From contig NZ_JQLI01000008.1 in NCBI RefSeq assembly GCF_000744095.1, positions 2,294,001 to 2,358,000 of the forward strand: DNA of 64,000 nucleotides, written 5' to 3'. The DNA comes from Cupriavidus necator A5-1. Lineage in GTDB: Bacteria; Pseudomonadota; Gammaproteobacteria; Burkholderiales; Burkholderiaceae. Below the pieces are notes generated by a model. That model ran no database searches, was not told the origin of the DNA, and saw only the letters and a list, made by a program, of their open reading frames with translations. How positions within the stretch are numbered: the first letter of the stretch is position 1; each line of letters starts with the position of its first letter. Positions 62,885-64,000 of this stretch are shown here, piece after piece. Both the position numbers and the translations under genes were made by a program.

Positions 62885-63430
62885 TTAGAACGGCAGTGGG
62901 CCCACCGCGGATTGCGGCGGCACCGGCGGGAACGCGATCAGTCCGGTCTGGCGCTGCAGCGCATAACGCACGTAGACGCCGGCATACCATTGGCGATAGT
63001 CTCGCGCGTTGTCGATGCCTACCAGGCCGCCCACATAGAGTTGCAGAGTTGCTGCGCCACCTGGTATTCGATCGAGCCGACCAGGTTGTAGGCCAGGCCG
63101 GTCGTGAACTGGCCCGGGTAGACTGCGCTGGTCGCGTTGGTCAGGCCCTTGCTGTTGGCCGTGGCCACCGCGGCATTGGCCGCCGACTGGGCCGCCGCGT
63201 CGGTGGGGAAGTAGTTGGAGTCATCCTCGCTGAACGCCTGCACCCCAAGCGCGCCGCGCACGTGGTAGGCCAGGCGCGCGGTGCGGCCCGACAGCGAGAG
63301 CGGCACCGTCACCGCGAAGTAGGTCTGCGGGCTGAAGTACCCGCCCTGGCCGAAGGTGAAGTAGCGCAGGTTCTCCGCATACCCCATCGAGGTAAAGTTC
63401 ACGCCGCTCAGCAGGCGCTGGTCCGGGGGA
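62885..63430 (-). pseudogene. bcsC: bcsC C-terminal remnant
   Basis: NFTSMGYAENLRYFTFGQGG then YFSPQTYFAVTVPLSL match the outer-membrane barrel end of the cellulose-synthesis subunit BcsC. Near 63045 an 8-bp tandem duplication (CAACTCTG CAACTCTA) shifts the frame. Without it the sequence continues QLYVGGLVGIDNARDYRQWY and YVRYALQRQTGLI to a stop at 62885. The TPR part, over 1000 residues, is missing. Twice broken relic. Confidence 0.8.
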
Positions 63431-63792
63431 CCGCGCCGGCCACCGTCACGGAGATCGCTCAGTTCGAACGAACAGCCTTTGATGCCGGATCGCTGCAGCT
63501 GCATCTGGTGGAAGCGAAAGCAGCAACTGCACACGCTGTTTGCCTTGAGCAATCTGTGGATGATTGCGCCATCGACTTCAGCCAGGTGCCAAGCGGTAAA
63601 TGCGCCGGGATTCTGGCTGCCCTCGCTCGCACCGAATCTCGCGTCGATTCAGGTGGAATCGCTCATCGAATTCACTTGGCCACGCTCACACGATCAACTC
63701 GGCGGCGCCGGCTTTCTAGCCATCCTTGCAACAACGCCTCCTCCTCACCTGGCGTCGGCGAGGAGAGGCAGGCAGTGATGCAGCTTACTGTT
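63431..63792. other. Junk between two remnants
   Basis: The + frame reads TEIAQFERTAFDAGSLQLHL and onward to 63840 without a start of its own or a recognised family. It may be a fragment of another gene joined to the bcsC remnant at about 63435. No support for expression. Confidence 0.35.
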
Positions 63793-64000
63793 TTACGGAG
63801 CAACCACGAACACATCTGTGCGATTCGCCGTATTGCCTGAGTTCGCCTGGACAAAGAAGGGCACAAAGGCATTTCCCATTGTCGCCAACCCTTCATAGTC
63901 GCCGACAAAGAAGCCCGATGCCGCCGGCGCCGTCTTCATATCGAAGGGACCGGCCAGATGCACTTCGCCGCCGAAGGAAAGGCCCCCGTTGCCCGAGGTG
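63793..64000 (-). CDS. C-terminal end of a probable secreted protein
   Basis: Partial: the gene enters from beyond the window. The last 69 codons read SFGGEVHLAGPFDMKTAPAA, GFFVGDYEGLATMGNAFVPF and FVQANSGNTANRTDVFVVAP, then stop. The pattern GDYxGLA...FVPFFxxxNSGNTANRTDVF resembles the end of BNR/sialidase-like or exo-alpha-sialidase-type secreted proteins. The identification is tentative because the catalytic part is outside. Confidence 0.5.
   Translation of the reverse strand, partial: TSGNGGLSFGGEVHLAGPFDMKTAPAASGFFVGDYEGLATMGNAFVPFFVQANSGNTANRTDVFVVAP

Noticed and set aside
62857..63840. 327-codon + strand open frame
   Set aside because: Over most of its length it is the complement of the bcsC remnant, whose protein similarity is clear, and it has no ribosome site or domain.

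Overview
The window looks like accessory-rich DNA of a high-GC betaproteobacterium, most likely Burkholderiales and probably Cupriavidus or Ralstonia. The basis is protein resemblance by eye: a class I PHA synthase, a KfrA-like gene followed by an H-NS-like gene, runs of LysR, AraC and TetR regulators with SDR enzymes, and a Wzx/Wzy exopolysaccharide locus. No rRNA, tRNA or CRISPR array was recognised.

Layout. 0.3-6.8 kb: a LysR regulator divergent from DoxX, an NTF2-like protein and a quinone-oxidoreductase-like enzyme, then an AraC regulator divergent from three consecutive short-chain dehydrogenases, closed by a clear terminator. 7.4-16.3 kb: small stress or redox genes (DUF1348, a TetR gene with a three-site operator region, TMEM175 channel, DUF1275, isochorismatase-like hydrolase, OsmC) among broken genes and a frameshifted IS110 copy beside a heptanucleotide repeat. 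16.76-18.26 kb: an apparently complete IS630-family element with matching ends that carries a LexA-like winged-helix gene. 18.3-26.6 kb: a mosaic with a beta-lactamase-fold hydrolase, an orphan double-glycine peptide, a ParDE module and debris of Tn3, KfrA, H-NS and Kup genes. 26.7-36.2 kb: PHA synthase, two PilJ-domain genes in tandem, the first member of an unrecognised family, a repeat lipoprotein and an MFS permease.

36.9-52.6 kb is the main functional unit: export lipoprotein, phosphotyrosine phosphatase, tyrosine autokinase, GDP-mannose synthesis, flippase, pyruvyltransferase, GT2 glycosyltransferase, acetyltransferase and polymerase on the + strand; then a beta-helix protein, WecG/TagA and GT4 glycosyltransferases and the initiating undecaprenyl-phosphate sugar transferase on the - strand. 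Together with galU at 59.9 kb they describe a Wzx/Wzy-dependent, mannose-containing, pyruvylated and acetylated polysaccharide. The middle of the locus (about 42.4-47.5 kb) is visibly AT-richer than its flanks, as in exchanged polysaccharide cassettes.

53.1-64.0 kb: two more members of the unrecognised family around an AraC regulator, a large lipoprotein followed by an outer-membrane barrel, galU, a PAP2 phosphatase with two small exported or membrane genes that share an upstream repeat, a decayed bcsC tail and the end of a probable secreted protein.

The best candidate for something undescribed is the three-member family (31.1-32.0, 53.1-54.0, 55.5-56.3 kb). Its spaced motifs resemble the uracil-DNA-glycosylase fold but lack the canonical catalytic motifs. 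Second is the orphan double-glycine peptide at 21.8 kb.
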